In this document: positions 44,433 through 53,357 of the stretch, one piece after another | Numbering within the stretch: the first letter of the stretch is position 1 | How the letters are laid out: every line of letters starts with the position of its first letter | Assembly: GCF_017084525.1 (NCBI RefSeq) | Contig: NZ_CP070950.1 | Location: 3,286,001-3,350,000 of the forward strand | Length of the DNA: 64,000 nt | From: Conexibacter sp. SYSU D00693 | GTDB taxonomy: Bacteria; Actinomycetota; Thermoleophilia; Solirubrobacterales; Solirubrobacteraceae | Direction: 5' to 3' | Program-made: the position numbers and the translations under genes | The notes under the pieces: generated by a model | The model's input: the letters and a program-made list of their open reading frames with translations, nothing else | Databases searched by the model: none | What the model was told of the DNA's origin: nothing

Positions 44433-45699
44433 GACGGCTGACCGTACCGGCCGCCTGGCACGATCGGGGGCGGTGGCGGTCGAGGACCACATCCGGCGCA
44501 TCGCGCAGCGGCTGCTCGACGACCTCGACGCGGTGGCGCGCGACGTCGACGGCGTCGTCTTCGCGGGGGCGCCGCAGCTCGCCGCCGACGCCACGGTGCT
44601 GGCCGAGACCTCGGCGTCCAACCGGGCGGTGCTCGAGCGCTGGCTGCGGGCGATGGTCGCCCGGCCGGGCGTCGAGGTCTCGCCCGAGCCGCCGCCCGAG
44701 GCCCTCGACGTGGCGCGCAGCCTCGTGCGCCGCGGCATCGAGCTCGAGTCGCTCATGACCGCCTACCGGACCGGCCAGAACCTCGCCTGGCGGCGGTGGA
44801 TGGACCTCGCCGCCGAGGAGGTGCCCGACCGCACGGAGCTGCTCGCGGTGCTCGACCGCGCCTCGGCGCTGATGTTCGGCTACGTCGACCGCGTGCTCGG
44901 CGGCGTCATGGCGCTCGTGCAGCGTGAGCGCGAGGCGCTGCTGGGCGGCGCGCTGGCCCGGCGCACGGAGACCGTGCGGCTGCTGCTCGACGGCGCGCCG
45001 CTGGACCCCGAGGGGGCGAGCGCGCGCCTGGGCTACGAGCTGCGGCGCCGCCACACCGCCGTCGTGCTGTGGGCGGACCCGCCCGGGGCGGTCCAGGGCG
45101 CGCTCGAGCGCGCGGCCAGCACGCTGGCACGGGCGGCCGGGGCCGGGCGACCGCTCGTCCTGCCGGCCGGGACGTCGACGCTGTGGGCCTGGCTGGGCAC
45201 CGACCGCGACCCTCCGCCCGAGGCGCTGCGCCGTGCCATGGAGGCGGTCGACCCCCACGTGCACGCCGCGGTCGGCCCGACGCGCGAGGGCATGACGGGG
45301 TTCCGGCGCACGCACGTGAGCGCGCTGGCCGCCCACCGGCTCGTCGCCGCGGCGGCGGGCCGCGCCGAGCGGGAGCGGCTGACGACGTGGTCGGAGGTCG
45401 AGGTCGTCGCCCTCGCGGCGCAGGACCGCGAGCAGGCCGCGGAGTTCTGCGCCTCCGTGCTCGGCGCGCTCGGGGCGCCCGACGCGGCGACGGGCCGGCT
45501 GCGCGAGACGGTCCGCGTCTTCCTCGAGGAGGGTGGCAACGGCCCGCGCACCGCCCAGCGGCTGCACCTGCACCGCAACACGGTGCTGTCGCGCATCGCG
45601 AAGGCCGAGGAGCTCCTCGGCCACCCGCTCAGCGAGCGACGGCTGGCGCTCGCCCTGGCGCTCGAGCTGGTCCGGCGCCTCGGACCGACCGCCGGATAG
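44431..45699 (+). CDS. PucR-type transcriptional regulator (copy 3)
   Basis: 422 residues from ATG 44431; GTG 44473 is a plausible alternative, because using 44431 makes the two divergent start codons overlap. The C-terminal HTH is QRLHLHRNTVLSRIAKAEELLG, more diverged than the other two copies. N-terminal helical sensor region contains RRGIELESLMTAYRTGQNLAWR, recognisably the same domain. It probably regulates the divergent monooxygenase. Confidence 0.88.
   Translation: MTADRTGRLARSGAVAVEDHIRRIAQRLLDDLDAVARDVDGVVFAGAPQLAADATVLAETSASNRAVLERWLRAMVARPGVEVSPEPPPEALDVARSLVRRGIELESLMTAYRTGQNLAWRRWMDLAAEEVPDRTELLAVLDRASALMFGYVDRVLGGVMALVQREREALLGGALARRTETVRLLLDGAPLDPEGASARLGYELRRRHTAVVLWADPPGAVQGALERAASTLARAAGAGRPLVLPAGTSTLWAWLGTDRDPPPEALRRAMEAVDPHVHAAVGPTREGMTGFRRTHVSALAAHRLVAAAAGRAERERLTTWSEVEVVALAAQDREQAAEFCASVLGALGAPDAATGRLRETVRVFLEEGGNGPRTAQRLHLHRNTVLSRIAKAEELLGHPLSERRLALALALELVRRLGPTAG
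44441..44446 (-). promoter_or_regulatory. Putative -10 box TACGGT for FMO gene
   Basis: GGTACGGTC on the minus strand; the hexamer ends 8 bases before the ATG at 44432 and lies inside the start region of the divergent regulator, so regulator binding here could block both genes. Confidence 0.5.
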
Positions 45700-45702
45700 G
45701 GT
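45697..45702 (+). promoter_or_regulatory. Putative -10 box TAGGGT for SRPBCC gene
   Basis: GGATAGGGTC overlaps the stop codon of the regulator gene; the hexamer ends 8 bases before the ATG at 45711. Confidence 0.5.
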
Positions 45703-45710
45703 CCCCGCCC

Positions 45711-46136
45711 ATGGCCCGCGTCCACATCGAGCACGAGTTCTCCAAGCCGGTCGACCGCGTCTTCGCGTTCCTCAGCGAGCACGAGAACCTCGAGACGATC
45801 CTGCCCGCGAAGATCAAGCGCCTCAAGGACGGCGACGACGGCACCCGCAACGGGGTGGGCTCGGCGCGCCAGCTGCGGATCGCGGTCCTGCCGCCGTTCG
45901 AGGAGACGACCACCGAGGTCGTCCCCAACGAGAAGATCGCCTACAAGATCACGAAGGGCAGCCCGCTGCGCGGCCACCGCGGGGTCATGACGTTCTCGTC
46001 GACGCCGTCGGGCGGCAGCAGGCTGGACTACATGATCGAGTTCGGCGCCGTGGTGCCCGGTCTGGACAAGGTCGTCGCCAAGCAGCTGGACAAGTCGATC
46101 CGCGCCGGGCTGCCCGAGGTCGACCAGCGGGCGTAG
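45711..46136 (+). CDS. SRPBCC (START-like) family protein
   Basis: 141 residues with the polyketide-cyclase/START helix-grip pattern: VHIEHEFSKPVDRVFAFLSE at the N-terminus, central strands (TTTEVVPNEKIAYKI, MTFSSTPSGGSRLDY) and a long C-terminal helix LDKVVAKQLDKSIRAGL. Cytoplasmic small-molecule or lipid binding is expected. Ligand unknown. It is followed by a hairpin terminator candidate. Confidence 0.88.
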   Translation: MARVHIEHEFSKPVDRVFAFLSEHENLETILPAKIKRLKDGDDGTRNGVGSARQLRIAVLPPFEETTTEVVPNEKIAYKITKGSPLRGHRGVMTFSSTPSGGSRLDYMIEFGAVVPGLDKVVAKQLDKSIRAGLPEVDQRA

Positions 46137-46144
46137 GTGCGCAC

Positions 46145-46162
46145 CCGCCCGTCGAAGGGCGG
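46145..46162. terminator. Hairpin terminator candidate
   Basis: CCGCCC-gtcgaa-GGGCGG, 6-bp perfect stem, starting 8 bases after the SRPBCC stop and followed by TTGAC. A second hairpin, GGGGCC-atcctc-GGCCCC (46181-46198), ends exactly one base before the next ATG. Confidence 0.5.
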
Positions 46163-46198
46163 TTGACGACCTACCCCTTCGGGGCCATCCTCGGCCCC

Positions 46199-48595
46199 AT
46201 GCTGTCCCGCCTGGCCGCGCGCGTCGCGGCGTCCCTCGTCGTGCTGCTCGCGGTGGTGGTCGCGCCGCAGGAGGCCGCGGCCAAGCCGTCCAAAGCGCGG
46301 CTCGCCGCGTTCTCGGGCTGCGACGCCCTGCTGGGCTGGGCGCGCGCGCAGGCCGTCCGTCACCCGGGCGCGGTGCCGGTCTACCAGGCCGTGAACCGCG
46401 CGGCCGGCACGCCCGTGCCCACCGCGGCGCCGTCGGCGGGCGGGCAGGTCCTCGGCGCGTCGGGCAGCGCGGAGGGCGACGTCGCGACCTCCGAGACCAA
46501 CGTCCAGGAGGCCGGGGTCGACGAGCCCGACACGGTCAAGGCGCGGCGCGGCATCGTGTTCACCCTCGCCGGCGGGCGGATCCACGCGCTCGACGCGCGC
46601 GACGGGTCCCCGGCCCTGCTGAGCTCGGTCGACGTGCCCCAGGGGCTCTACGGCGGCGAGCTGCTGCTGCACGGCGACCGCCTCCTGCTGCTCGCGAGCG
46701 CGGGCTACGGCCGCTCCGCCCTGGTCGACGTCGCGGTGGGCGACGCGCGAGCGCTGCGCGTCGATCGCATCCTCGAGGTCGACGGTGCGCTGGTCAGCGC
46801 CCGCCGCCAGGGCGACGTCGCGCGCGTCGTGCTCACGTCGGTGCCCGAGCCGATCGTCCTGCCCGCGCCGGCCGACGGCGAGCAGCCGCTGCCGGCCGAG
46901 GAGGTCCGCCGGCGCGGCGTCGAGGCGCTGGCGCAGGCCGGGGCGGCGACCTTCCTGCCCGAGCTGCGGGTCCGCGCCGCCGACGGCACCACGTCGGGCG
47001 AGCGGCTGGTCGGCGGCTGCCAGCGCGTTCGCCGGCCGAGCGCCTACTCCGGCCTCGACGTCCTCAGCGTGCTGACGCTCGACCTCGACCGCGGGATCGA
47101 CCCGGTCGACGTGGACGCCGTCATGGCCTCGGGCGACGACGTCTACGCGTCGGCTGACTCGCTCTACGTCGCCCAGACCACGTGGGTCCCGCCGACCGGC
47201 GACGGTCCCGACGACGTCGTCACGCACGTCCACCGCTTCGCGACGGGGCCCGAGCCCAGGACGACGTACCGCGCGACGGGCTCGGTGCCCGGGTGGGTGC
47301 TCAACCAGTTCGCGTTCAGCGAGCACCGCGGCGTGCTGCGGGTCGCGACGACCGAGCGGGCGCCGTGGATGCTCTCCTCCGCCGAGGAGAGCGAGAGCTT
47401 CGTGACGGTGCTCGACGAGCGCGACGGGACGCTGCAGCGCATCGGTCGCGTCGGCGGGCTCGGTCGCGGCGAGACGATCCGCGCGGTGCGCTTCCTCGGC
47501 GACCTCGGCTACGTCGTCACCTTCCGCCAGACCGACCCGCTGTACACCGTCGACCTGTCCGACCCGCGGGCGCCGCGGGTGCGCGGCGAGCTGAAGGTCC
47601 TCGGCTACAGCGGCTACCTGCACCCGATCGGAGAGGACCTCCTGCTCGGCGTCGGCCAGGACGCCACGCCCGAGGGGCGGCGCCTGGGGGCGCAGGTGTC
47701 GCTGTTCGACGTGGCCGATCCGGCGGCGCCGCGGCGGCTGGACCGCTGGGACGTGCCCGGCGGGTGGGCGTCGCAGGTCGAGTGGGACCACCACGCGTTC
47801 CTGTGGTGGCCGGCGACGAAGCTGGCGGTCCTGCCCGTCAGCGACCCGGCGCGCGGCGGGTTCGTCGGCGCGGTCGGGCTGCGGGCCGGGCGCGACGGCC
47901 TGCGCGAGGTCGGGCGGGTGGCGCAGCGCGGCGCCGGCGGGTGGTTCGGGGCGGTGGACCGGGCGGTCGTCGTGGGCGAGCGGCTGCTCACGTTCTCCGA
48001 CCGCGAGGTCGTCACGAGCCGGCTCGCCGACCTCGGTCGCGTGAGCGCGCTCGAGCTCCCCGCGGCGCCCGGCAGCGGCGGCGGCGGGCCGTACCCGGTG
48101 CCGATGCCGGTCATGGCCGCCGCGGGCAGCGCGGCGAGCGCCACGGCCGGTCCCCGGGCGCGCGCGTCGATCACCCCGGTGACCCCGACGATCCTGCCGG
48201 GCCGCTCGATCGCGGGGATCGCGATGGGCATGGACGAGGAGCAGGTCCGCCAGCACCGCTCGGACGCGCCGCGCTCGGCGAGGACGATCCCGGACGAGAT
48301 CCGCGGGTCGGTGCGCGAGCTGCGCTGGGCGGGCCTGCGGGTCGTCCTCGGCGAGGGCAGCGGCGTGACGCTCGTCACCACCACGAGCCGCCTCGACCGC
48401 ACGTCCGGCGACGTGGGGGTCGGGTCGACCGAGCGGGCGGTGCGCCGGACGCTGCGGGTGCGCTGCGCGACGGAGTTCGGGCGGCGCTCGTGCATCCGCG
48501 GCCGGCTCGAGGCCGGCAAGGTCATCACGGAGTTCCGCATCGGCCGCAAGAGCGGCCGGGTGCAGTCGGTGACCGTCGCCCGCGTCATCGACTGA
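46199..48595 (+). CDS. Secreted beta-propeller protein with extra C-terminal domain
   Basis: 798 residues. Signal peptide 1-28 (ending QEAAAK). The motif ETNVQEAGVDEPDTVKA (about 98-117) marks the Beta_propel family (PF09826), and repeated blades follow to about residue 640 (HLDARDGSPALL-like, LDLSDPRAPRVRGELKVLGY-like). After a Pro/Ala/Gly linker a ~135-residue domain begins near ILPGRSIAGIAMGMDEEQV, with a second SDVGVGSTERAVR-like unit (here GDVGVGSTERAVRRTL); these resemble the MxxxqV helix of BamE/SmpA-like folds. The family is structurally described but not functionally; the fusion is noteworthy. Confidence 0.88.
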   Translation: MLSRLAARVAASLVVLLAVVVAPQEAAAKPSKARLAAFSGCDALLGWARAQAVRHPGAVPVYQAVNRAAGTPVPTAAPSAGGQVLGASGSAEGDVATSETNVQEAGVDEPDTVKARRGIVFTLAGGRIHALDARDGSPALLSSVDVPQGLYGGELLLHGDRLLLLASAGYGRSALVDVAVGDARALRVDRILEVDGALVSARRQGDVARVVLTSVPEPIVLPAPADGEQPLPAEEVRRRGVEALAQAGAATFLPELRVRAADGTTSGERLVGGCQRVRRPSAYSGLDVLSVLTLDLDRGIDPVDVDAVMASGDDVYASADSLYVAQTTWVPPTGDGPDDVVTHVHRFATGPEPRTTYRATGSVPGWVLNQFAFSEHRGVLRVATTERAPWMLSSAEESESFVTVLDERDGTLQRIGRVGGLGRGETIRAVRFLGDLGYVVTFRQTDPLYTVDLSDPRAPRVRGELKVLGYSGYLHPIGEDLLLGVGQDATPEGRRLGAQVSLFDVADPAAPRRLDRWDVPGGWASQVEWDHHAFLWWPATKLAVLPVSDPARGGFVGAVGLRAGRDGLREVGRVAQRGAGGWFGAVDRAVVVGERLLTFSDREVVTSRLADLGRVSALELPAAPGSGGGGPYPVPMPVMAAAGSAASATAGPRARASITPVTPTILPGRSIAGIAMGMDEEQVRQHRSDAPRSARTIPDEIRGSVRELRWAGLRVVLGEGSGVTLVTTTSRLDRTSGDVGVGSTERAVRRTLRVRCATEFGRRSCIRGRLEAGKVITEFRIGRKSGRVQSVTVARVID

Positions 48596-48618
48596 GCCTC
48601 GGCGGGTAGAGGGCGCTC

Positions 48619-49551
48619 GTGCGACGGTGGCTGAGCGTCCTGGTGGTCGGCCTGTCCTGCGTGGGCATCGCGGGCTGCGGCTCGGACGCGGTCGATGACG
48701 TGCGCCAGGACGTCCGCGAGCAGGCGGAGGCGCTGCGCGACCGCGTCGACCGCGAGATCGGCGACCGCGCCGAGCGCGTGCGCACGCGCCTGCGCGAGGT
48801 CCGGTCCGAGGCGCGGCGCGTGGGCCGCGACCTCGAGCGCCGGGTGCGCCAGGCCCTCGAGGACCTCGAGCGCACGGTCCCGCGCGCGGGCCCCGCCACG
48901 CGGCCTCCGTCGACCGAGGGGCGCGAGGAGGAGGGCACGATCGGCGCGTTCCTCACCGACACGCTGCGCTCGGTCGACCGCTACTGGACCCGGACCTTCG
49001 AGGCCAACGGCCAGCGCGAGCCGCGCGTCTCCTACGTCTGGGTGCCGCAGGGCCGCGTGACGCGCAGCGGGTGCGGGAGCCCCGCCGACGACACCGCCGC
49101 GTTCTACTGCCCGGCCGACGACACGATCTACGTCGGGGAGGTCCTCGCCGCGGGCGTCTTCGAGGGCGTGGCCGACGGCTTCCCCGGCCAGCAGGCGGGC
49201 TACGGCCGCGCCGTGGGCGACTTCGGGACGGCCTACCTCGTGGCCCACGAGTACGCCCACAACCTCCAGGAGGAGCTCGGCTTCTTCTCGGCCCAGCGCC
49301 GCGGCGCCTCGGCCCGGCCGTTCGAGCTGCAGGCCGACTGCCTGGCGGGCGTCTGGGGCGCCTCGGTCTACCGCGAGGGCCGCCTCAAGCCCGGCGACGT
49401 CGAGGAGGCGCTCAACACCGCGCTGGCCGTCGGCGACTTCGAGGTCGGCTCCGAGCAGCACCACGGCACGCCCGAGGAGCGCCGCGACGCCTGGCAGCTC
49501 GGCTTCGACTCCGGCGAGCCCTCCACCTGCACGGCCTTCGTGCGCGCGTGA
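48619..49551 (+). CDS. Neutral zinc metallopeptidase lipoprotein (YpfJ family)
   Basis: 310 residues, GTG start. Lipobox GIAGC (Cys20), then a charged Arg/Glu coiled-coil region (about 25-90), then the YpfJ-type peptidase domain with zinc motif HEYAH (210-214) and a downstream Glu in FELQADCLAG (Glu236). Membrane-anchored outside the cell. The coiled coil between lipobox and catalytic domain is longer than in enterobacterial homologues. Its stop codon is part of a REP-like palindrome. Confidence 0.92.
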   Translation: MRRWLSVLVVGLSCVGIAGCGSDAVDDVRQDVREQAEALRDRVDREIGDRAERVRTRLREVRSEARRVGRDLERRVRQALEDLERTVPRAGPATRPPSTEGREEEGTIGAFLTDTLRSVDRYWTRTFEANGQREPRVSYVWVPQGRVTRSGCGSPADDTAAFYCPADDTIYVGEVLAAGVFEGVADGFPGQQAGYGRAVGDFGTAYLVAHEYAHNLQEELGFFSAQRRGASARPFELQADCLAGVWGASVYREGRLKPGDVEEALNTALAVGDFEVGSEQHHGTPEERRDAWQLGFDSGEPSTCTAFVRA

Positions 49552-49571
49552 AAGGTACCTGGCACCTTTCA
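49549..49571. repeat. REP-like palindrome, ACCTGGCAC family
   Basis: TGAAAGGT and ACCTTTCA arms around ACCTGGC; the first TGA is the stop codon of the peptidase gene. The core ACCTGGCAC is identical to the one at 3689-3709 (other orientation). Confidence 0.65.
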
Positions 49572-49575
49572 TCCG

Positions 49576-50373
49576 ATGCGCTTCGTGACCGCCGTCCTGC
49601 TCGTCCTCGTCGTGCCGGCCTCCGCGGCGGCCCAGCAGCCCGGTGTGGACGTGGCGCTGGAGCCGCACACGCCGGCCAGCGCGACGACGGTGAGCGTGGC
49701 GGTCGACGGGGCGAAGCTCGACCAGTCGCGCCTGCCCAAGGGCTTCACGCTCACCGTGCAGCGGGGCTTCGCGTTCGACGCGCGGGCGGTGGCGCAGCGC
49801 TGCAGCGCCGCCCAGGCCGACGCGCACCAGTGCCCGGCGGCCTCGCAGGTCGGGACGGGCCGGGCGACCGCCGCGGTGCAGACGCTGCTGGGCACCAGCG
49901 ACGTCCAGGCCGAGCTGGCGGCCTACCTCACCGATCCCGTGCGCAGCGGGGACCTCGCCGGCGTCGCCCTGACGATCCGCGTGCCGAGCTTCGGCGTCAC
50001 CGTCGGCGCCACGGCGCGGATCCTGCGCACGGCCGACGGCGGGCTGGAGCTGCGCGCCGACGACGTCGCGCCCGCGGGCTCGGAGCTGCCGCCCGGGGTC
50101 ACGTTCCGGCTGCGCTCGGTCGGCCTGCGCATCGGCGCCTCGCGCACCGAGACGGTGCGGACGACGAAGCGCAAGCGCCTGCCGCGCAAGCGCGGGCAGA
50201 GCAGGCCCCGCTTCAGGCGCGTCACGACGACCAAGCGGGTGCGCCGCGCGCTGCTCACCACGCCGCGCACCTGCTCGGGGACGTGGACCGGCCGCGCCGT
50301 CGTCGCGTTCGCCGACGGCGGGCCGGGGCAGACCCTCGCGGTCGCGCTGCCCTGCCGGCGCTCGCGCGGCTAG
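49576..50373 (+). CDS. Secreted protein of unknown function
   Basis: 265 residues. Signal peptide 1-19 (ending ASAAAQ), then a strand-rich domain with two Cys pairs (QRCSAAQADAHQCP and RTCSG...LPCRR). The pattern RGFAFDARAVAQRC ... CPAASQVGTGRAT is typical of a family of secreted proteins common in Thermoleophilia-like genomes (recalled, not searched). A basic loop TKRKRLPRKRGQSRPRFRR lies between the strands. No enzyme motif. It ends on a CTAG shared with the convergent asparagine synthetase gene. Confidence 0.82.
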   Translation: MRFVTAVLLVLVVPASAAAQQPGVDVALEPHTPASATTVSVAVDGAKLDQSRLPKGFTLTVQRGFAFDARAVAQRCSAAQADAHQCPAASQVGTGRATAAVQTLLGTSDVQAELAAYLTDPVRSGDLAGVALTIRVPSFGVTVGATARILRTADGGLELRADDVAPAGSELPPGVTFRLRSVGLRIGASRTETVRTTKRKRLPRKRGQSRPRFRRVTTTKRVRRALLTTPRTCSGTWTGRAVVAFADGGPGQTLAVALPCRRSRG

Positions 50374-52148
50374 CCGACGTGCTCCTGGAGCCACAGCTCC
50401 AGGAGCGCCATCTGCCAGACCGCCGACGAGCCGATGTTCGTCGTGTGCGCGTTGGGGTCCCGGAGCATCGCGTCGACGCGCTCGGGCACGTACAGCGCGC
50501 GCTCGCGGGCCGACGGCGCGTGCAGCGCCTCGCGCACGAACGTCAGCACCGGCTCCTCGAGGTGCGACAGCGCCGGCACGGGGAAGTAGCCCTTCTCGCG
50601 GTCGATCACCGCGTCGGGCACCACGCCGCGGGACGCGTCCTTGAGCACGCCCTTGCCGTCCTGGGCGAGCTTGAGCTCCGGCGGGCAGCGCGCCGCCAGC
50701 TCCACGAGGTCGTGGTCCAGGAACGGCGTGCGGGCCTCGAGCCCGTGCGCCATGGTCATGTTGTCCACGCGCTTGACGGGGTCGTCGACGAGCATCACCT
50801 CGGTGTCCACGCGCAGCGCCCGGTCGACGGGAGTGTCGGCGCCGGGCCGGCCGAAGTGCGCGCGCAGGAACGCGCCGCTCGGGTCGTCGGTCACGCGGTG
50901 GTCGGGGCCGACGACCGACTGGATCTCCGCGTCGGTGCGGTCGAAGAACGCGGCGCGGTAGTCGCTGGCGCCGTGGCCCTCGGTGTCGGCCAGCTCCTGG
51001 TACCAGAAGTAGCCGCCCAGGACCTCGTCCGCGCCCTGGCCGGACTGCACGACCTTGCGGCTCTTGGCGACCTCGCGGGAGAGCAGCCAGAAGGCGACGC
51101 AGTCGTGGGAGGTCATCGGCTCGCTCATCGACCGGATCGCATGGGGCAGGGCCTCGACGAGGTCGCCGACCGGGATGTGGATCTTGTGGTGGTCGGTCTC
51201 GAACTCGCGCGCGACGAGGTCGGAGTAGAAGAACTCGTCGCCCTCCTGCTCGCCGACCGCGTCGAAGCCGATCGAGAACGTCGCGAGGCCCTTCTGGCCC
51301 TCCTGCGCGAGGAGCGCGACGATGAGGCTCGAGTCCAGCCCGCCGCTCAGCAGGATGCCGACGGGGACGTCGGAGACCATCCGCCGCCGCACCGCCACCC
51401 GCAGCGCCTCGCGCACCGCGTCGGCCCAGTCGGCGGCGTCCATGGCGGCCTCGCCGGGGTCGCGCGCGAACGGCGGGTCCCAGTACAGGCGGTCCTTCGA
51501 CGTGCCGTCGCGCTCGATGATGCGCACCGTGGCCGGCGGGAGCTTGCGCACGCCCTGGAGGATCGTCCGCGGCGCCGGGACGATGGAGTGCCACGAGAGG
51601 AAGTGGTGCAGCGCCACGGGATCGATCGAGGTGTCCACGTCGCCCGCCGCCAGCAGCGCCGGCAGCGTCGAGGCGAAGCGCAGGACGCCGCCACGGCCCT
51701 CGGCCACGTACAGGGGCTTCTTGCCCAGCCGGTCGCGCGCGAGGACGACACGGCCGCTGTCGCGCTCGACCAGCGCGAAGGCGAACATCCCCTTGAGCTT
51801 CTCGAGGACGCCCTCGCCCCAGGCCGCCCAGCCGCGCAGCAGCACCTCGGTGTCGGAGTGCGAGCGGAAGGTGTGGCCCTCGCGCTCGAGCTCGGCCCGC
51901 AGCTCGCGGTGGTTGTAGATGATGCCGTTGAAGGTGATCGTCAGCCCGAGCTCGTCGTCGCCCATGGGCTGGGCGCCGAGGTCGGACAGGTCGATGATCG
52001 CCAGCCGCCGGTGCACGAGGCCCACGCGCCCGTTGCGCCACAGCCCGTGCCCGTCGGGGCCGCGCGGGGCGAGCACCTCGCCCATGCGCTCCAGCACCGC
52101 GGTGTCCGGCGCGCCGTCGCGCCGGACCTCCCCAGCGAACCCGCACAC
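50370..52148 (-). CDS. asnB: Asparagine synthetase-like glutamine amidotransferase
   Basis: 592 residues. GTG start places Cys2 (VCGFAGEV) as the N-terminal glutaminase nucleophile, followed by RGPDGHG, the NGIIYNHRELR segment, and the synthetase P-loop ILLSGGLDSS; SGQGADEVLGGY is also present. It uses glutamine and ATP to amidate a carboxylate. Whether aspartate or another acid is the substrate is open, because the next gene upstream, two bases away, is a GCS2-type ligase, and some such amidotransferases act in small peptide-like osmolyte or natural-product pathways. Confidence 0.92.
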   Translation of the reverse strand: MCGFAGEVRRDGAPDTAVLERMGEVLAPRGPDGHGLWRNGRVGLVHRRLAIIDLSDLGAQPMGDDELGLTITFNGIIYNHRELRAELEREGHTFRSHSDTEVLLRGWAAWGEGVLEKLKGMFAFALVERDSGRVVLARDRLGKKPLYVAEGRGGVLRFASTLPALLAAGDVDTSIDPVALHHFLSWHSIVPAPRTILQGVRKLPPATVRIIERDGTSKDRLYWDPPFARDPGEAAMDAADWADAVREALRVAVRRRMVSDVPVGILLSGGLDSSLIVALLAQEGQKGLATFSIGFDAVGEQEGDEFFYSDLVAREFETDHHKIHIPVGDLVEALPHAIRSMSEPMTSHDCVAFWLLSREVAKSRKVVQSGQGADEVLGGYFWYQELADTEGHGASDYRAAFFDRTDAEIQSVVGPDHRVTDDPSGAFLRAHFGRPGADTPVDRALRVDTEVMLVDDPVKRVDNMTMAHGLEARTPFLDHDLVELAARCPPELKLAQDGKGVLKDASRGVVPDAVIDREKGYFPVPALSHLEEPVLTFVREALHAPSARERALYVPERVDAMLRDPNAHTTNIGSSAVWQMALLELWLQEHVG

Positions 52149-52150
52149 GG

Positions 52151-53305
52151 CTAGGCCTCTCCGGGGGCGGCCTGGGGCTCGCGGAAGTCGTCGGTCAAGG
52201 TGCTCACCAGCGCCCGCAGGTCGCCGGGCTCGCCCGCGCCGGCGCGCTCGCGCTGGCGGGCGGCACCGGGGTCCTGGGCCAGCGCCGGGACGAGGCCGAG
52301 CTCGTCGGCGCAGCCCAGGTCGTCGGCGTGGACGACGACGCGGTCCAGCAGCTCGAACAGCCAGTCGCGCACCGGGCGCCGGCGGCCGGCCACGGGGTCG
52401 ATGAGGCACGCGTCCATGCCGTCGCGGGCGGCGAGGAAGCGGTTCTCCTCGAGGACCTCCGGCGGCGCGGCGACCCGCTCCGGCGCCTCGCCGGCGGTCG
52501 CGGCCTCCATGACCGCGCACTGCACGAGCGCCACGAGCGCGGCGACGTCGTCGATCCCGATCTGGGCGTCCATCACGCGGACCTCGAGCGTGCCCAGGCG
52601 TGGCTGCAGCCGGGCGTCCCACCACAGGAAGGTCGGCTCGGGGATCGCGCCGGCCTGGACGAGCAGGTCGACGGCGCCGACGTAGCCGTCCCAGTCGCCG
52701 AACGACCGCGGGATGCCCGTGCGCGGGAAGGTGCTGAAGATCGGCGTCCGCGCCGAGGCCAGGCCCGAGTCGCGTCGGCGCCAGAACGGCGAGTTGGCCG
52801 ACAGCGCGAGGAAGATGGGCAGCGTCGTGCGCAGCCCGTCGAGCGCGCGGACGGCCATGTCGGGGTCGGGCACCGCGACGTGCACGTGCAGCGCGAAGGT
52901 CGGCTCGCGGCGGGCGAGCTCGCGCATCGACTCGAGCACGGACTGCGAGCGCGCGTGGGGCGAGACCGCGCCGATGCCCTCCGCCAGCGGGTGGGTGCCC
53001 GAGGCGGCGGCGGTCGCGCCGTGCTTGGCGAGCTCGGCCGCGAGCGCGGCGCGCAGGGCGCTCAGCTCGTCGACGGCGCCGGCCACGGTCTCGTGCGGGC
53101 CGGTCGCGATCTCGACGGCTGAGGCGTGCGTCTCGGCCGACACGTGGCCGACCAGCGCCTGCGACAGCCCGGCGAGCACGTCGTCGATCTTCGGCGTGAG
53201 CTCGTGCGTCTGCGCGTCGAGGAGCATGACCTCCTCCTCGACCCCGATGGTCCAGGGGCGCTCCGCGGCGCCGGGCGCCCACGACGCCCATGCTGGGTGC
53301 TTCAC
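52151..53305 (-). CDS. GCS2-family carboxylate-amine ligase (YbdK-like)
   Basis: 384 residues, GTG start. TIGVEEEVMLLD near the N-terminus, EIATGPHETVAGAVDEL, and LHVHVAVPDPDMAVRALDGL, with RVMDAQIGIDDVAALVALVQ later, all as in the GCS2/YbdK family of ATP-dependent glutamate-cysteine ligase-like enzymes. It would form an amide or gamma-glutamyl bond. It is the first gene of an operon with the asparagine synthetase-like protein. Confidence 0.92.
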   Translation of the reverse strand: MKHPAWASWAPGAAERPWTIGVEEEVMLLDAQTHELTPKIDDVLAGLSQALVGHVSAETHASAVEIATGPHETVAGAVDELSALRAALAAELAKHGATAAASGTHPLAEGIGAVSPHARSQSVLESMRELARREPTFALHVHVAVPDPDMAVRALDGLRTTLPIFLALSANSPFWRRRDSGLASARTPIFSTFPRTGIPRSFGDWDGYVGAVDLLVQAGAIPEPTFLWWDARLQPRLGTLEVRVMDAQIGIDDVAALVALVQCAVMEAATAGEAPERVAAPPEVLEENRFLAARDGMDACLIDPVAGRRRPVRDWLFELLDRVVVHADDLGCADELGLVPALAQDPGAARQRERAGAGEPGDLRALVSTLTDDFREPQAAPGEA

Positions 53306-53357
53306 GCCGCCTGCCTCGGCGCCACGTCTGCGTCCTGCATCACCAAGGGCATGCCCA

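Noticed and set aside
47614-52146. 1510-codon minus-strand open frame
   Set aside because: It crosses four real genes in the wrong frame or strand and shows only low-complexity Arg/Ala/Gly sequence.
50370-53305. N-acetylglutaminylglutamine amide biosynthesis locus
   Set aside because: The known pathway needs an acetyltransferase/ATP-grasp-type ligase next to the amidotransferase; only a GCS2-type ligase is seen.
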